Shown piece after piece: positions 24,827 to 32,451 of a DNA stretch of 64,000 nucleotides. The number at the start of each line of letters is the position of its first letter. Position 1 is the first letter of the stretch. Under the pieces are notes generated by a model that did not search any database, was not told the DNA's origin, and was given only the letters and a program-made list of their open reading frames with translations. A program made the position numbers and the translations under genes. This stretch comes from Terriglobia bacterium (GTDB lineage: Bacteria; Acidobacteriota; Vicinamibacteria; Vicinamibacterales; CAVVIG01), in contig JAIQFX010000003.1 of NCBI GenBank assembly GCA_020073005.1, positions 62,001-126,000 of the forward strand. Direction: 5' to 3'.

Positions 24827-25587
24827 TTGTCGATCTTCACGCTGCCGCTGAAGGTCTTGAAGCGCAGGCTGCCGCTGTTGGCGCCACCGTTGCCCAGATC
24901 GGCACGCAGCGACTGGCGGTTGCCGTCGCGCAGCACGAGGGGCCGCTCGGAGTCGAGGTGGCCGCTGAACGATTTGAAGAAGACCGATCCCTGCGCGTTC
25001 TCCGGCACGTGGAGGTCGACGTTGCCGCTGAAGGTATCGATGTCAATCGACTGATTCGGCTGCCAGGTCTTCGCGCGAATCGCGATCGATCCGCTGAACG
25101 TGTGCGCCTGAATCGGGCCCGTCACATCCTGAAACTCCAGCCGCGACGAGAAGCCGTGCGCCTTGAAGGTGCCCTCGACGCCGTCCACCGTGACCGGCGC
25201 GCTGAACACCGAGATGTCGAGGTTCGTCCGGCGCGGCACCTTGATCTCGAAGTCCGTCTTGACGACGTTGTCGCGGCCCGAGAATTCGAACCAGGTGCGA
25301 TCGCGGCGGTTCGCGTCGATGACGACCGTGTTCGACCCGTCCTCGTGGATGTCCAGCGTGATCCGGTTCAGGCGCTCGCGCGTGCCGTAGCGGACCGCGT
25401 CGATGACCGCTTCCGGGCGATCCGAGACGGTGATGTGGATGGGGCCGGAGAAGCTCTTCAGCCGAAGCGTCCCGCCCGGGTCGAGCTTCAGCGTCTTGGT
25501 GACGTGCTCGGTGGTTTCCTGCGCGCTGGCGAGCGCCGGCAGGGCGACGAGGGCAAGAGCGGCAAGAACGGGAAGTGTCTTTCGCAT
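24823..25587 (-). CDS. Secreted DUF4097 beta-strand repeat protein
   Basis: A 254-residue protein with a signal peptide (MRKTLPVLAALALVALPALASAQ). The body repeats short strands with SFSG or TFSG at turns (LKSFSGPIHI, HTFSGSIAI, DTFSGNVDL, KSFSGHLDS, KTFSGSVKI), the pattern of the DUF4097 beta-helix/adhesin family. I choose ATG 25587; an upstream TTG at 25614 would only lengthen the signal peptide. It lies downstream of hisA on the same strand but is probably a separate unit. Function is unknown; such proteins are often cell-surface or envelope-stress linked. Confidence 0.8.
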   Translation of the reverse strand: MRKTLPVLAALALVALPALASAQETTEHVTKTLKLDPGGTLRLKSFSGPIHITVSDRPEAVIDAVRYGTRERLNRITLDIHEDGSNTVVIDANRRDRTWFEFSGRDNVVKTDFEIKVPRRTNLDISVFSAPVTVDGVEGTFKAHGFSSRLEFQDVTGPIQAHTFSGSIAIRAKTWQPNQSIDIDTFSGNVDLHVPENAQGSVFFKSFSGHLDSERPLVLRDGNRQSLRADLGNGGANSGSLRFKTFSGSVKIDK

Positions 25588-25637
25588 GGGGAGTTGGACG
25601 AGGCCGTTCGCCAAAACGTTCGCCGTTTTTCAGCGCT

Positions 25638-25658
25638 CAGCCCTTTGCCCTCAGCCCT
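25638..25658. repeat. 21-base exact repeat, copy at the end of hisA
   Basis: CAGCCCTTTGCCCTCAGCCC plus one further T is repeated without mismatch at 28020-28040 between hisB and hisH. Both copies overlap the 3' end of a his gene in the same orientation. The flanks carry related words (CAGCGCTCAG here, CAGCTGTCAGCTCTCAG there). Confidence 0.75.
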
Positions 25659-26343
25659 TTCCGGGCGCGTTCAGATCGAGCGCGCCGGTATAGATCGCCA
25701 TTCCCACCACGGCGTCGACGCCAAGCGCATCCAGCTCGTCTATTTCCTCCCGCGTGGTGATCCCCCCTGCCGCCGTCACGCGTCGAGTGGTCGCGGCGCG
25801 GACCGCGCGAATCGCGTCCAGATTCGTGCCGCCCATCAGCCCCTCGGTATCGACGTGCGTGTAGAGGAACTCGTCGCAGTACGGCTCGAGCGCGCGGACC
25901 GCGTCGACGGCGGTCAGCGGCAGGACGGTCTTCCAGCCGTGGATGACGACCCGCCCGCCGCGGCTGTCGACGGCGGCGATCACGCGGTCGCGCCCGACGG
26001 CTTCGCGCAGTGTCTGCGCGAACGTGAGATCGGGCACGCCGTTTCTGAAGAGCGACGAGCCCGCGATGATCTGCCGCGCGCCGGCCGCGAGGACGTCCTG
26101 CGCCCGCTCGACCGTGCGAATCCCGCCGCCGACGCGGCAGGAGAGCGCGCCCGCGATCTGCCGGACGAGCGCGAGGTTGTCGCCGGCGCCCATCGCCGCG
26201 TCGAGATCGATGACCTGGACCTTGGGAAACTTCGCGAACCGCCGCACCCAGGCGAACACGTCATCATCTTTAATAGCCAGCCGCTCGCCCTGGACGAGCT
26301 GAACGACCGCGCCGCCCTTGAGATCGATGGATGGAATCAGCAT
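25651..26343 (-). CDS. hisA: hisA, ProFAR isomerase
   Basis: A 230-residue (beta-alpha)8 barrel that isomerises ProFAR to PRFAR, step four of histidine synthesis. The N-terminal catalytic Asp is in IPSIDLKGG and the second in THVDTEGLMGG; phosphate-binding loops are GGGIRT and AAGGITT. The start at ATG 26343 gives MLIPSIDLKGG; a longer frame upstream reads into the intergenic repeat. Last gene of the his operon. Its stop overlaps the 21-base repeat. Confidence 0.96.
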   Translation of the reverse strand: MLIPSIDLKGGAVVQLVQGERLAIKDDDVFAWVRRFAKFPKVQVIDLDAAMGAGDNLALVRQIAGALSCRVGGGIRTVERAQDVLAAGARQIIAGSSLFRNGVPDLTFAQTLREAVGRDRVIAAVDSRGGRVVIHGWKTVLPLTAVDAVRALEPYCDEFLYTHVDTEGLMGGTNLDAIRAVRAATTRRVTAAGGITTREEIDELDALGVDAVVGMAIYTGALDLNAPGKG

Positions 26344-26365
26344 TGGAGCGTGTTTGAGAGGCCTG

Positions 26366-26466
26366 GTGCCACGAAAACACAAGGAACACGAAGGGGCACG
26401 AAGAAGAGCGTGTTGTCCACGATCTCTCTTCTTCCTCTCTTCTTCGTGTTTTCGTGTCTTCGTGGC
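26366..26466. repeat. CACGAAAACAC-type intergenic inverted repeat (hisF-hisA gap)
   Basis: The left arm (26366-26409) contains GTGCCACGAAAACACAAGG and AACACGAAGGGGCACGAAG; the right arm (26426-26466) has the complements CTTCTTCGTGTTTTCGTG and TCTTCGTGGCC. It is a variant of the GGAGGACAC family with a different word. A half copy is seen at the right edge of the window (63967-63987). Confidence 0.8.
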
Positions 26467-27222
26467 CTACAGGCGTACCGGTATACCTCGTTGCCTCAAG
26501 TACTGCTTGAGTGTCTTCACGCTGGTCTCTGCGTAATGAAAGATCGATGCGGCGAGCGCGGCGTCGGCGCGGCCCTTCGTGAAGACCTCCACGAAGTCGT
26601 CGAGCCCGCCGGCGCCGCCAGAGGCGATCACCGGAATCGAGACCGCCGACGACACCGCCGCGGTCATCGCGCAGTCGAAGCCGATCTTCGTGCCGTCGCG
26701 GTCGATCGACGTCAGCAGAATCTCTCCCGCGCCGCGCGACTCGGCTTCGCGCGCCCACTCGACGGCGTCGCGATTGGCCGCGGTCGACCCGCTGCGTGAG
26801 TACACGGCGAAGCGGTCGCCGTCTTTCTTGGCGTCGATCGCGACGACAACGGCCTGGCTGCCGTAGCGCTCGGCGATTGTCGTGATCAGCCCTGGTGTCG
26901 CGAGCGCCGCGGTGTTGAGGCTCACCTTGTCCGCCCCCGCCTCGACCGCCGCAGCTGCGTCGGCTTCGGTGCGGATGCCGCCGCCGACGGCGAGCGGGAT
27001 GAAGAGCTCGCGCGCGACGGCGCGGATCGTGTCCGCGAGCGCGCGCCGCGCCTCGAGCGTCGCCGTGATGTCCAGGATGACCAGCTCGTCGATGCCTTCG
27101 ACGTTGTAGCGCCGCGCGAGCTCCGCCGGATCGCCGGCCGAGCGCAGGCCTTCGAAGTTCACGCCCTTGACGACCTGGCCGTTGCGGACGTCGAGGCAGG
27201 CGATGATTCGCTTAGAGAGCAA
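26467..27222 (-). CDS. hisF: hisF, imidazole glycerol phosphate synthase cyclase subunit
   Basis: A 251-residue barrel that, with HisH, converts PRFAR and ammonia to IGP and AICAR. Catalytic aspartates lie in ACLDVRNG and [11 protein letters not shown]; phosphate loops include VGGGIRT and ASGGAGG. I choose TTG 27222 ([12 protein letters not shown]) because it gives the usual N-terminus; a GTG five codons earlier is possible, but the sequence there is encoded by the adjacent inverted repeat. The C-terminus (QRGIPVRL) is normal. Its partner hisH is the preceding gene. Confidence 0.95.
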   Translation of the reverse strand: MLSKRIIACLDVRNGQVVKGVNFEGLRSAGDPAELARRYNVEGIDELVILDITATLEARRALADTIRAVARELFIPLAVGGGIRTEADAAAAVEAGADKVSLNTAALATPGLITTIAERYGSQAVVVAIDAKKDGDRFAVYSRSGSTAANRDAVEWAREAESRGAGEILLTSIDRDGTKIGFDCAMTAAVSSAVSIPVIASGGAGGLDDFVEVFTKGRADAALAASIFHYAETSVKTLKQYLRQRGIPVRL

Positions 27223-27233
27223 AAGAAAGGTCT

Positions 27234-27318
27234 CCACCACGGAGGACACGGAGGACACGGAGAATGTTAGCGTGTGATCCGAGTTTCATTCCTCCGTGCC
27301 CTCCGTGTCTTCTGTGGT
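27234..27318. repeat. GGAGGACAC-type intergenic inverted repeat, copy 2
   Basis: Left arm CCACCACGGAGGACACGG then AGGACACGGAG (27234-27262); right arm CTCCGTGCCCTCCGTGTC then TTCTGTGGT (27292-27318). It fills the hisF-hisH gap and is closest to the copy at 3214-3300. Confidence 0.85.
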
Positions 27319-27324
27319 TACTCT

Positions 27325-27984
27325 TTATCGGACAAGGTCCAGGAAGTTCCTCAGGATCCGCAGCCCGACGTCCCCCGACTTCTCCGGATGAAACTGCACG
27401 CCCGCGATCTGTCCGTGCTGCACGATGGCCGCGAACGGCTCGCCGTGCTCCGCGACGGCGACGGTGTCGTCGGTCACCGGCGCGACGTAGCTGTGCGTGA
27501 AGTACACCTGCGAGCCCTGCGGCACGCCCTCGACGATGGACGCCTCGCGCGTGAGAGTGAGGCTGTTCCACCCGACGTGCGGGATTTTGATCGACGGGTC
27601 CGGCTGAAGCCGGACTCCACTGGTCATCGTGGCGTCCGCCTTCAGGCGGACCTGCCCAAGTTTGTAACAACGTCCCGCGAGCAGCCCGAGCCCTGGGGCA
27701 TCCGGCGCCTCGTCGCTCCCCTCGAACAGCCACTGCATGCCGAGACAGATGCCGAAGAGCGGACGTCCTTCGCCCACGCGACCGAGAATCGCGGCCGTCC
27801 ACGCCGCGTCGAGCGCGCGCGTCGCGCCGAAGTGGCCGACGCCGGGCACGATGATGCCCTGCGCGTCGGCGAGCTCGCCGGGCGTCGCCGGCACGAACAC
27901 GTCCGCGCCGATCGTGGCCAGCGCTTTCTTCACCGACGTCAGATTGCCGGCCTTGTAATCGATCAGCGCGATGCCAGTGTTCAC
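27325..27984 (-). CDS. hisH: hisH, glutamine amidotransferase subunit, with in-frame insertion
   Basis: A 219-residue class I glutaminase that supplies ammonia to HisF. The nucleophile is Cys80 in GICLGMQWLF, with His199 and Glu201 in QFHPEKSG. Residues 111-130 (QVRLKADATM and TSGVRLQPDP) replace the normal short loop before IPHVGWN; this stretch is encoded by a double-hairpin element (27598-27651) and keeps the frame. The catalytic triad and the flanking core are otherwise standard, so the enzyme should work, since the loop lies on the surface in known HisH structures (inference). Confidence 0.95.
   Translation of the reverse strand: MNTGIALIDYKAGNLTSVKKALATIGADVFVPATPGELADAQGIIVPGVGHFGATRALDAAWTAAILGRVGEGRPLFGICLGMQWLFEGSDEAPDAPGLGLLAGRCYKLGQVRLKADATMTSGVRLQPDPSIKIPHVGWNSLTLTREASIVEGVPQGSQVYFTHSYVAPVTDDTVAVAEHGEPFAAIVQHGQIAGVQFHPEKSGDVGLRILRNFLDLVR
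27598..27651. repeat. Double-hairpin mini-element inside hisH
   Basis: Two palindromes, GTCCGGCTGAAGCCGGAC (27598-27615) and GTCCGCCTTCAGGCGGAC (27634-27651), flank an 18-base spacer that begins TCCAC and ends GTGGC. The 54-base length adds 18 codons. Single-hairpin relatives are at 7954-7976, 36913-36935 and 51924-51952. Confidence 0.75.
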
Positions 27985-27993
27985 GTTGGATTA

Positions 27994-28040
27994 GCTTTCA
28001 GCTGTCAGCTCTCAGCTGTCAGCCCTTTGCCCTCAGCCCT
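27994..28040. repeat. CAGCTGTCAGCTCTCAG microrepeat between hisB and hisH
   Basis: TCAGCTGTCAG occurs twice with CTCTCAG between, followed by the 21-base repeat that recurs at 25638-25658. The element ends inside the hisB stop region. Similar words (AGCTATCAGCCATCAG) occur at 35567-35580. Confidence 0.65.
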
Positions 28041-28626
28041 ACAACAGTCCTTTAGTACTTGGCAGCATCTTCGCGAGCCGGCGATCTTTCGCGCACGCGA
28101 CGCGCAACGCGCGTGCGAACGCCTTGAACACCGCCTCGATCTTGTGATGGCTCGATCGTCCGTACAACACCTTGAGGTGGACGTTCGCGCGCGCGCCAAT
28201 CGCGAAGCCCTCGAAGAAATCGTAGACGAGCTCGGTCTGCAGATCGCCGACGCGCGCGACGGTCACGCCGAGCGAGACGACCGTGTGCGGCCGGCCGCCG
28301 AGATCGATGGCGGCGACGGCGAGCGTTTCGTCCATCGGCATGACGAAGTAGCCCGCGCGGTTGATGCCGCGGCGGTTGCCCAGCGCCTGCGACACGGCTT
28401 CGCCGAGCGCGATGCCGAGATCCTCGACGGTGTGATGCTGATCGACGTCGAGATCGCCCTTCGCATGAATCCGGAGATCGAACGCGCCGTGCCGCGCGAC
28501 GAGCTCAAGCATGTGATCGAGAAACCGGATGCCGGTCCGCACGGCGTACTTGCCCTTGCCGTCGAGCGCGATCCGCAGCGCAATCTGCGTCTCCGTCGTC
28601 TTCCGATCGATTACCGCGCGGCGCAT
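28039..28626 (-). CDS. hisB: hisB, imidazoleglycerol-phosphate dehydratase
   Basis: A 195-residue monofunctional IGP dehydratase with the two metal-binding His motifs DQHHTVED and SSHHKIEA, and the conserved [13 protein letters not shown] segment. It converts IGP to imidazole acetol phosphate. There is no fused histidinol-phosphatase domain and no hisN in the window. The start overlaps the hisC stop by 16 bases, so translation is coupled. C-terminus PSTKGLL is normal. Confidence 0.96.
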   Translation of the reverse strand: MRRAVIDRKTTETQIALRIALDGKGKYAVRTGIRFLDHMLELVARHGAFDLRIHAKGDLDVDQHHTVEDLGIALGEAVSQALGNRRGINRAGYFVMPMDETLAVAAIDLGGRPHTVVSLGVTVARVGDLQTELVYDFFEGFAIGARANVHLKVLYGRSSHHKIEAVFKAFARALRVACAKDRRLAKMLPSTKGLL

Positions 28627-29654
28627 AACACCTCTTCCATGACGGCGATGAATTGCCGCGTGTGCGACACGAGGCCGGTGCCGACGCGCGCGCAGCCGGC
28701 GCAGCCGGGCTCGGTCGAGCGGTCACGAATGTAGATGCCGCGCGCGAACGCGCCCTTCACGAGCGCGTCGAGGCGGTCGCCGGCCGAGACCAGGACGAAA
28801 TTGGAGCGGCTCTTCCAGTACTTCAGCCCAAGGCGATCGCACGCCGCATAGAGCAGCGCTTTCGACGCATCGACCTGGCGAAGGTAATCGTTGAGGTGAT
28901 CGAGATCGGTGAGCGCGGCCTGAACGGCGGTGACCGCGGCGATGCTGACGCTGTAGACGGGAATCGCCTGACGAATCGGGTCCATCCGATCGGGCGCGCC
29001 GACGAGACAGCCCATGCGCAGGCCGGCGAGACCGAACGCCTTCGAGAACGTGCGGCCGACGATCACATTCGGGAAATGCGCGAGCTCGGGAATGAACGAC
29101 TCGCGCGCGAACTCGGCGTACGCCTCGTCGACGAAGACGATCGCGCCGGGCGGCACGCGCTGGGCGATGGTCCGGATCGCGTCGAGCGGCATCGAGAGGC
29201 CCGTGGGATTGTTGGGGTTCGTGAGAAAGACCACGCGCGTGTTCGCCGTGATCGCCGCGAGGACGTCATTGAGCGGAAAACTGAAATCCGGTTTCGGCAT
29301 CACCTGCACGAGGCGTCCGCCCGCCACGGCCGTGTCGAAGCGGAAGATCTCGAAGGCGGGCTCCGGGACGATCGATTCGAAAACGGGACCGCCGACAGAC
29401 GGCCGGAGGTACGCGACCGCGAGGGCCATCAGGCCTTCATCGAGACCGTTGGTCAGCGTGACGCGATCGGGGGCGACGCCGAGGTACTTCGCGACGGCGT
29501 CGGTCGCGGCGGCGTACGGCGGATAGAAACCGATCTGATCCGGCCGCAGCTTCGCGAGCGCTTCGAGGACGCGCGGCGAGCAGCCGCCCGTGTTCTCGTT
29601 CTGGTGGAGGCGAAGCCCCTCGTACAACTCCGGTGGTTTTTGATAGTGGCTCAT
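28611..29654 (-). CDS. hisC: hisC, histidinol-phosphate aminotransferase
   Basis: A 347-residue fold-type I PLP enzyme that transaminates imidazole acetol phosphate. The PLP lysine is in [21 protein letters not shown] and DEAYAEFA are the expected cofactor-binding blocks. Its ATG overlaps the hisD stop in ATGA. The N-terminus is [20 protein letters not shown]. The codons just upstream, at the end of hisD, are made of a CACCAGCCACCAG microrepeat. Confidence 0.95.
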   Translation of the reverse strand: MSHYQKPPELYEGLRLHQNENTGGCSPRVLEALAKLRPDQIGFYPPYAAATDAVAKYLGVAPDRVTLTNGLDEGLMALAVAYLRPSVGGPVFESIVPEPAFEIFRFDTAVAGGRLVQVMPKPDFSFPLNDVLAAITANTRVVFLTNPNNPTGLSMPLDAIRTIAQRVPPGAIVFVDEAYAEFARESFIPELAHFPNVIVGRTFSKAFGLAGLRMGCLVGAPDRMDPIRQAIPVYSVSIAAVTAVQAALTDLDHLNDYLRQVDASKALLYAACDRLGLKYWKSRSNFVLVSAGDRLDALVKGAFARGIYIRDRSTEPGCAGCARVGTGLVSHTRQFIAVMEEVLCAAR

Positions 29655-30958
29655 CGCTGGTGGCTGGTGGCTGGTGAGTGGTGGCTGAATCGCCCGAGCC
29701 GCGCTTCAATCGACTCGGCGTGTGCTTCAAGGCCTTCGGCGCGGGCCAGCGCCGTGATCGTCGGCGCGAGACGCTTGAGGCCGGCGCGCGTGACGCGTTG
29801 CACCGACATCACGCGCACGAAATCGGCGGCGGTCAACCCGCCGCGGAAGCGCGCGGCGCCGGCGGTCGGCAGGACGTGATTGGATCCGGTCGCATAATCG
29901 CCGGCCACTTGCGCCGTGTAGGCGCCGACGAACACCGCGCCAGCCGTGAGCGGACGTTTGATCAGTTCTTCGCGATCGACGACGAGATGCTCGGGCGCGA
30001 AGCGGTTCGCGAGCGCGACCGCTTCGTCCTTCGTCTTCGTCACGACGATGGCGCCGTGCGCGCGCAGCGAGCGCGCGACGATCGTCCGCCCCGCGCCTCT
30101 CACGGCGACGGCCTTCGCGACGCGCGCCGCCAGCGGCCGGCTCCAGGTGATGAAGACGGCGCGCGCGTCGGGATCGTGCTCGGCCTGCGCGATGAGATCG
30201 GCGGCGATCCATTCGGGCCGGCCGCCGCCGGCGACGATGACGATCTCCGTCGGTCCGGCGTAGAAGTCGATCGCGCTGTGGCCGGCGACGATTGCCTTCG
30301 CGGCCGCGACGTACCGGTTGCCGGGCCCGACGATCTTGTCGACGCGCGGGATCGTCTTCGTGCCGTAGGCGAGCGCGGCGATCGCGTGCGCTCCCCCGAT
30401 GCGGAACAGTCTCGTGACGCCCGCCTCGAGGGCCGCCGCCATCACGGCAGGCTCGGGCCGCGGACAGACGGCGATGACCTCGCGGACGCCGGCCACGCGC
30501 GCGGGGACTGCCGTCATTAACAAGGATGAGGGCAGCGGGAATCGCCCGCCCGGCACGTAGCAGCCGACGCGCGCGAGCGGCTCGACGCGCTGCTCGACGA
30601 GCACGCCGGGCGCGACCTCGAGATCCCAGTGCGTCGGGATCTGGCGGAACGCGACGCGCGCGATGTTCGCGGCGGCCCGGCGGATCGCGCGGCGCACGGC
30701 CGGATCCACCCGCGCCGCGGCGTCGATCATTTCGTCGGCCGGGACTTCCATCGGCGCGGTGAGTCCGTCGAACGTGCGCGCGAAGCGGAGCAGCGCGCGA
30801 TCGCCGCCCGTCTTCACATCGTCGACGATGCGCTGGACGCGGCGCGTGAACGCGCGGTCTTCGCGCGCCGGCGGCGTCAGCAGACGAGTGACGGCTCGCG
30901 TGTCGCTCGCCTCGACGATTTCGATTCCCACCCGCTCTCCCTGCCTCACCAGCCGCAC
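29651..30958 (-). CDS. hisD: hisD, histidinol dehydrogenase
   Basis: A 435-residue enzyme that oxidises histidinol to histidine in the final two steps. Motifs include VGCYVPGGRFPLPSSLLM, KIVGPGNRYV, the zinc/active-site segment AEHDPDA and NRFAPEHLVVD. GTG 30958 has a good ribosome-binding site (AGGAAGG); a second GTG at 30931 is preceded by AGGGAGA and is equally plausible. The last residues ([11 protein letters not shown]) are not conserved and are encoded by a repeat of CACCAGCCACCAG words. Confidence 0.95.
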   Translation of the reverse strand: MRLVRQGERVGIEIVEASDTRAVTRLLTPPAREDRAFTRRVQRIVDDVKTGGDRALLRFARTFDGLTAPMEVPADEMIDAAARVDPAVRRAIRRAAANIARVAFRQIPTHWDLEVAPGVLVEQRVEPLARVGCYVPGGRFPLPSSLLMTAVPARVAGVREVIAVCPRPEPAVMAAALEAGVTRLFRIGGAHAIAALAYGTKTIPRVDKIVGPGNRYVAAAKAIVAGHSAIDFYAGPTEIVIVAGGGRPEWIAADLIAQAEHDPDARAVFITWSRPLAARVAKAVAVRGAGRTIVARSLRAHGAIVVTKTKDEAVALANRFAPEHLVVDREELIKRPLTAGAVFVGAYTAQVAGDYATGSNHVLPTAGAARFRGGLTAADFVRVMSVQRVTRAGLKRLAPTITALARAEGLEAHAESIEARLGRFSHHSPATSHQR

Positions 30959-30967
30959 CCGTCCTTC

Positions 30968-31855
30968 CTACAGCACGATCTTGTTCAGGGGATATTCGAC
31001 GATCCCCTGGGCCCGGGCGGCTTTCAGCTTCGGAATCAGGTCGCGCACCGTGCGCTCTTCGATGATCGTGTTCACCGCGACCCAGTCCTCGTCGCTCAAA
31101 CTCGAGATCGTCGGCCGCTGCAACGCGGGCAGCAGCCCGAGCACCGCCGCCAGATCGGCGCGGCGCACGTTGAGCATCATCCCGACGCGGCCCTGCGCCT
31201 CGATCGCCGCCTTGAGCAGCAGCGCGATGTTCTCGAGCTTCGTCCGCTTCCACGCGTCGGCCAGCGCCGTCTTGTTCGCGATGAGCTGCGTGTTCGACTC
31301 CATCACGACGTCGAGGATGCGCAGCCGGTTGGCGCGGAGCGACGATCCGGTCTCGGTCACTTCGACGATGGCGTCGGCGAGCATCGGAGGTTTCACTTCG
31401 GTCGCGCCCCAGGAGAATTCGACTTTCACGTTGACGCGCTGCCGCTCGAAGTAGGCGCGCGTCGCGCGGACCAGCTCGGTCGCGATCGTCTTGCCTTCGA
31501 GATCCTGCGCCGATTTGATCGGCGAATCTTCCGGCGCGGCGAGGACCCATTTCACCCTGCCGAAACTCTGCTTGGCGTAGATGAGATCGGCGACGTTCTC
31601 CAGCACGCCGGTGCGGCCGTCGCCGGCTTCGTGCTCCGCGATCCAGTCCTGGCCGGTGAGGCCCGCATCGAGCACGCCGTCCGAAACGTAGCGCGCCATT
31701 TCCTGCGCGCGAATCAGCATGCACTCGATCTCGGGGTCGTCGATGGCCGGGAAGTACGACCGCGAGCTGACGTAGATGTTGAAGCCGGCGCGCGCGAACA
31801 GCTGGATCGTCGCGTCCTGCAGAGAGCCCTTCGGTATTCCGAGTTTCAGCTTCAT
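30968..31855 (-). CDS. hisG: hisG, ATP phosphoribosyltransferase, long form
   Basis: A 295-residue long-form HisG with a C-terminal regulatory domain (about residues 215-295), so feedback by histidine and independence from HisZ are expected. [32 protein letters not shown] and [17 protein letters not shown] followed by FSWGATE cover the catalytic core. It makes the first committed step from ATP and PRPP. It is the second gene of the operon, after hisI and a repeat-filled gap. Confidence 0.95.
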   Translation of the reverse strand: MKLKLGIPKGSLQDATIQLFARAGFNIYVSSRSYFPAIDDPEIECMLIRAQEMARYVSDGVLDAGLTGQDWIAEHEAGDGRTGVLENVADLIYAKQSFGRVKWVLAAPEDSPIKSAQDLEGKTIATELVRATRAYFERQRVNVKVEFSWGATEVKPPMLADAIVEVTETGSSLRANRLRILDVVMESNTQLIANKTALADAWKRTKLENIALLLKAAIEAQGRVGMMLNVRRADLAAVLGLLPALQRPTISSLSDEDWVAVNTIIEERTVRDLIPKLKAARAQGIVEYPLNKIVL

Positions 31856-31863
31856 AAGAATGT

Positions 31864-31951
31864 AACCACGCAGGACACGGAGGTCACGGAGGAAAGGTTG
31901 ACTCGGAGAATCACAATTCCCACCTCCGTGTCCTCTGTGTCCTCCGTGGTT
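31864..31951. repeat. GGAGGACAC-type intergenic inverted repeat, copy 3
   Basis: Left arm AACCACGCAGGACACGG then AGGTCACGGAGG (31864-31897); right arm CACCTCCGTGTCCTCTG then TGTCCTCCGTGGTT (31921-31951). It fills the hisI-hisG gap and would form a long hairpin in the his transcript. Confidence 0.85.
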
Positions 31952-31952
31952 C

Positions 31953-32264
31953 CTATTTCAAAGTCCGATAGAAGCACGTGCGCTCGCCGGTGTGGCACAC
32001 GTTGCCATCGCCGAGACGCTTCACTTTCAACAGCACGGTATCGTCGTCGCAGTCGACGAGGATCTCTTTCACCTCGAGTTTGTTGCCCGAGGTCTCGCCC
32101 TTCATCCACAGCTTGTTGCGCGTGCGGCTGAAGAACGTCGCGTAGCCGGTCCGCCGCGTTTCGGCGAGCGCGACGTCGTTCATGAAGCCGACCATCAGCA
32201 CTTCGGACGTCTCCGCGTCCTGGATGACCGCGGGAATCAGGCCGTCGAGTTTTGTGTAATCCAT
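31953..32264 (-). CDS. hisI: hisI, phosphoribosyl-AMP cyclohydrolase (no HisE domain)
   Basis: A 103-residue monofunctional HisI. Metal ligands lie in [11 protein letters not shown] and in [12 protein letters not shown]. It opens the adenine ring of PR-AMP. The HisE (PR-ATP pyrophosphatase) domain often fused at the C-terminus is absent, and no hisE was found in the window. The start ATG 32264 follows GGCGGAG at about 9 bases. It is the first structural gene after the attenuator. Confidence 0.95.
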   Translation of the reverse strand: MDYTKLDGLIPAVIQDAETSEVLMVGFMNDVALAETRRTGYATFFSRTRNKLWMKGETSGNKLEVKEILVDCDDDTVLLKVKRLGDGNVCHTGERTCFYRTLK

Positions 32265-32285
32265 GGTCGAGAACTCCGCCGAAAA

Positions 32286-32312
32286 TAAAAAACCCCGCCG
32301 GGTGGGCGGGGC
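32286..32312 (-). terminator. Intrinsic terminator of the his attenuator
   Basis: On the minus strand CCCCGCC and GGCGGGG form a 7-base stem around a 5-base loop, followed at once by six T residues and a further T-rich run. It lies between the His-rich leader peptide and hisI, where an attenuator terminator belongs, and there is no complete gene that it would otherwise terminate except the regulator at 32448. Confidence 0.82.
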
Positions 32313-32346
32313 TGCATGGCGTTCGGTCTCCGGTGGTCGACCTAGA

Positions 32347-32412
32347 TCACGCGCGCTCCGCCGGCCCGTGGCCGGGGTGAGAATGATGCGCGTGGTGGTG
32401 ACCGGTGAACAT
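32347..32412 (-). CDS. his operon leader peptide with seven His codons
   Basis: A 21-codon frame read from the minus strand (ATG at 32412, TGA at 32347-32349) encodes MFTGHHHAHHSHPGHG and five more residues (PAERA). Seven of 21 codons are His. It lies between a promoter-like sequence and a terminator upstream of hisI. Ribosome stalling at the His codons would free GGCGGAGC (32355-32362) to pair with GCCCCGCC (32305-32312) of the terminator's 5' arm, giving an antiterminator. If the ribosome proceeds, a CCGGCC-GGCCGG hairpin (32361-32375) and the terminator can form. The ATG lies within a few bases of the predicted transcription start, so translation may be leaderless. Confidence 0.82.
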   Translation of the reverse strand: MFTGHHHAHHSHPGHGPAERA

Positions 32413-32421
32413 TGAAGGGCC

Positions 32422-32451
32422 AGCGTAGCCGATCGCTTCGGGACGTGTCAA
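32422..32451 (-). promoter_or_regulatory. Promoter of the his operon
   Basis: On the minus strand a perfect TTGACA (-35, 32446-32451) and TACGCT (-10, 32422-32427) are separated by 18 bases. The -35 box overlaps the stop codon of the upstream regulator gene. Transcription should start near 32415, almost at the leader peptide ATG. Confidence 0.65.

Noticed and set aside
20922-24851. Very long open frame on the plus strand opposite the fusion gene (about 1300 codons), and a minus frame running 18934-24366
   Set aside because: Both are antisense or out-of-frame shadows of the GH-GT2-NHL gene and the ABC exporter. They are Arg/Asp/Ala-rich without domain motifs, as expected for GC-rich codon bias.
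27598-27651. Frameshift or sequencing error in hisH
   Set aside because: The insertion is 54 bases, in frame, and flanked by normal HisH sequence with all catalytic residues.
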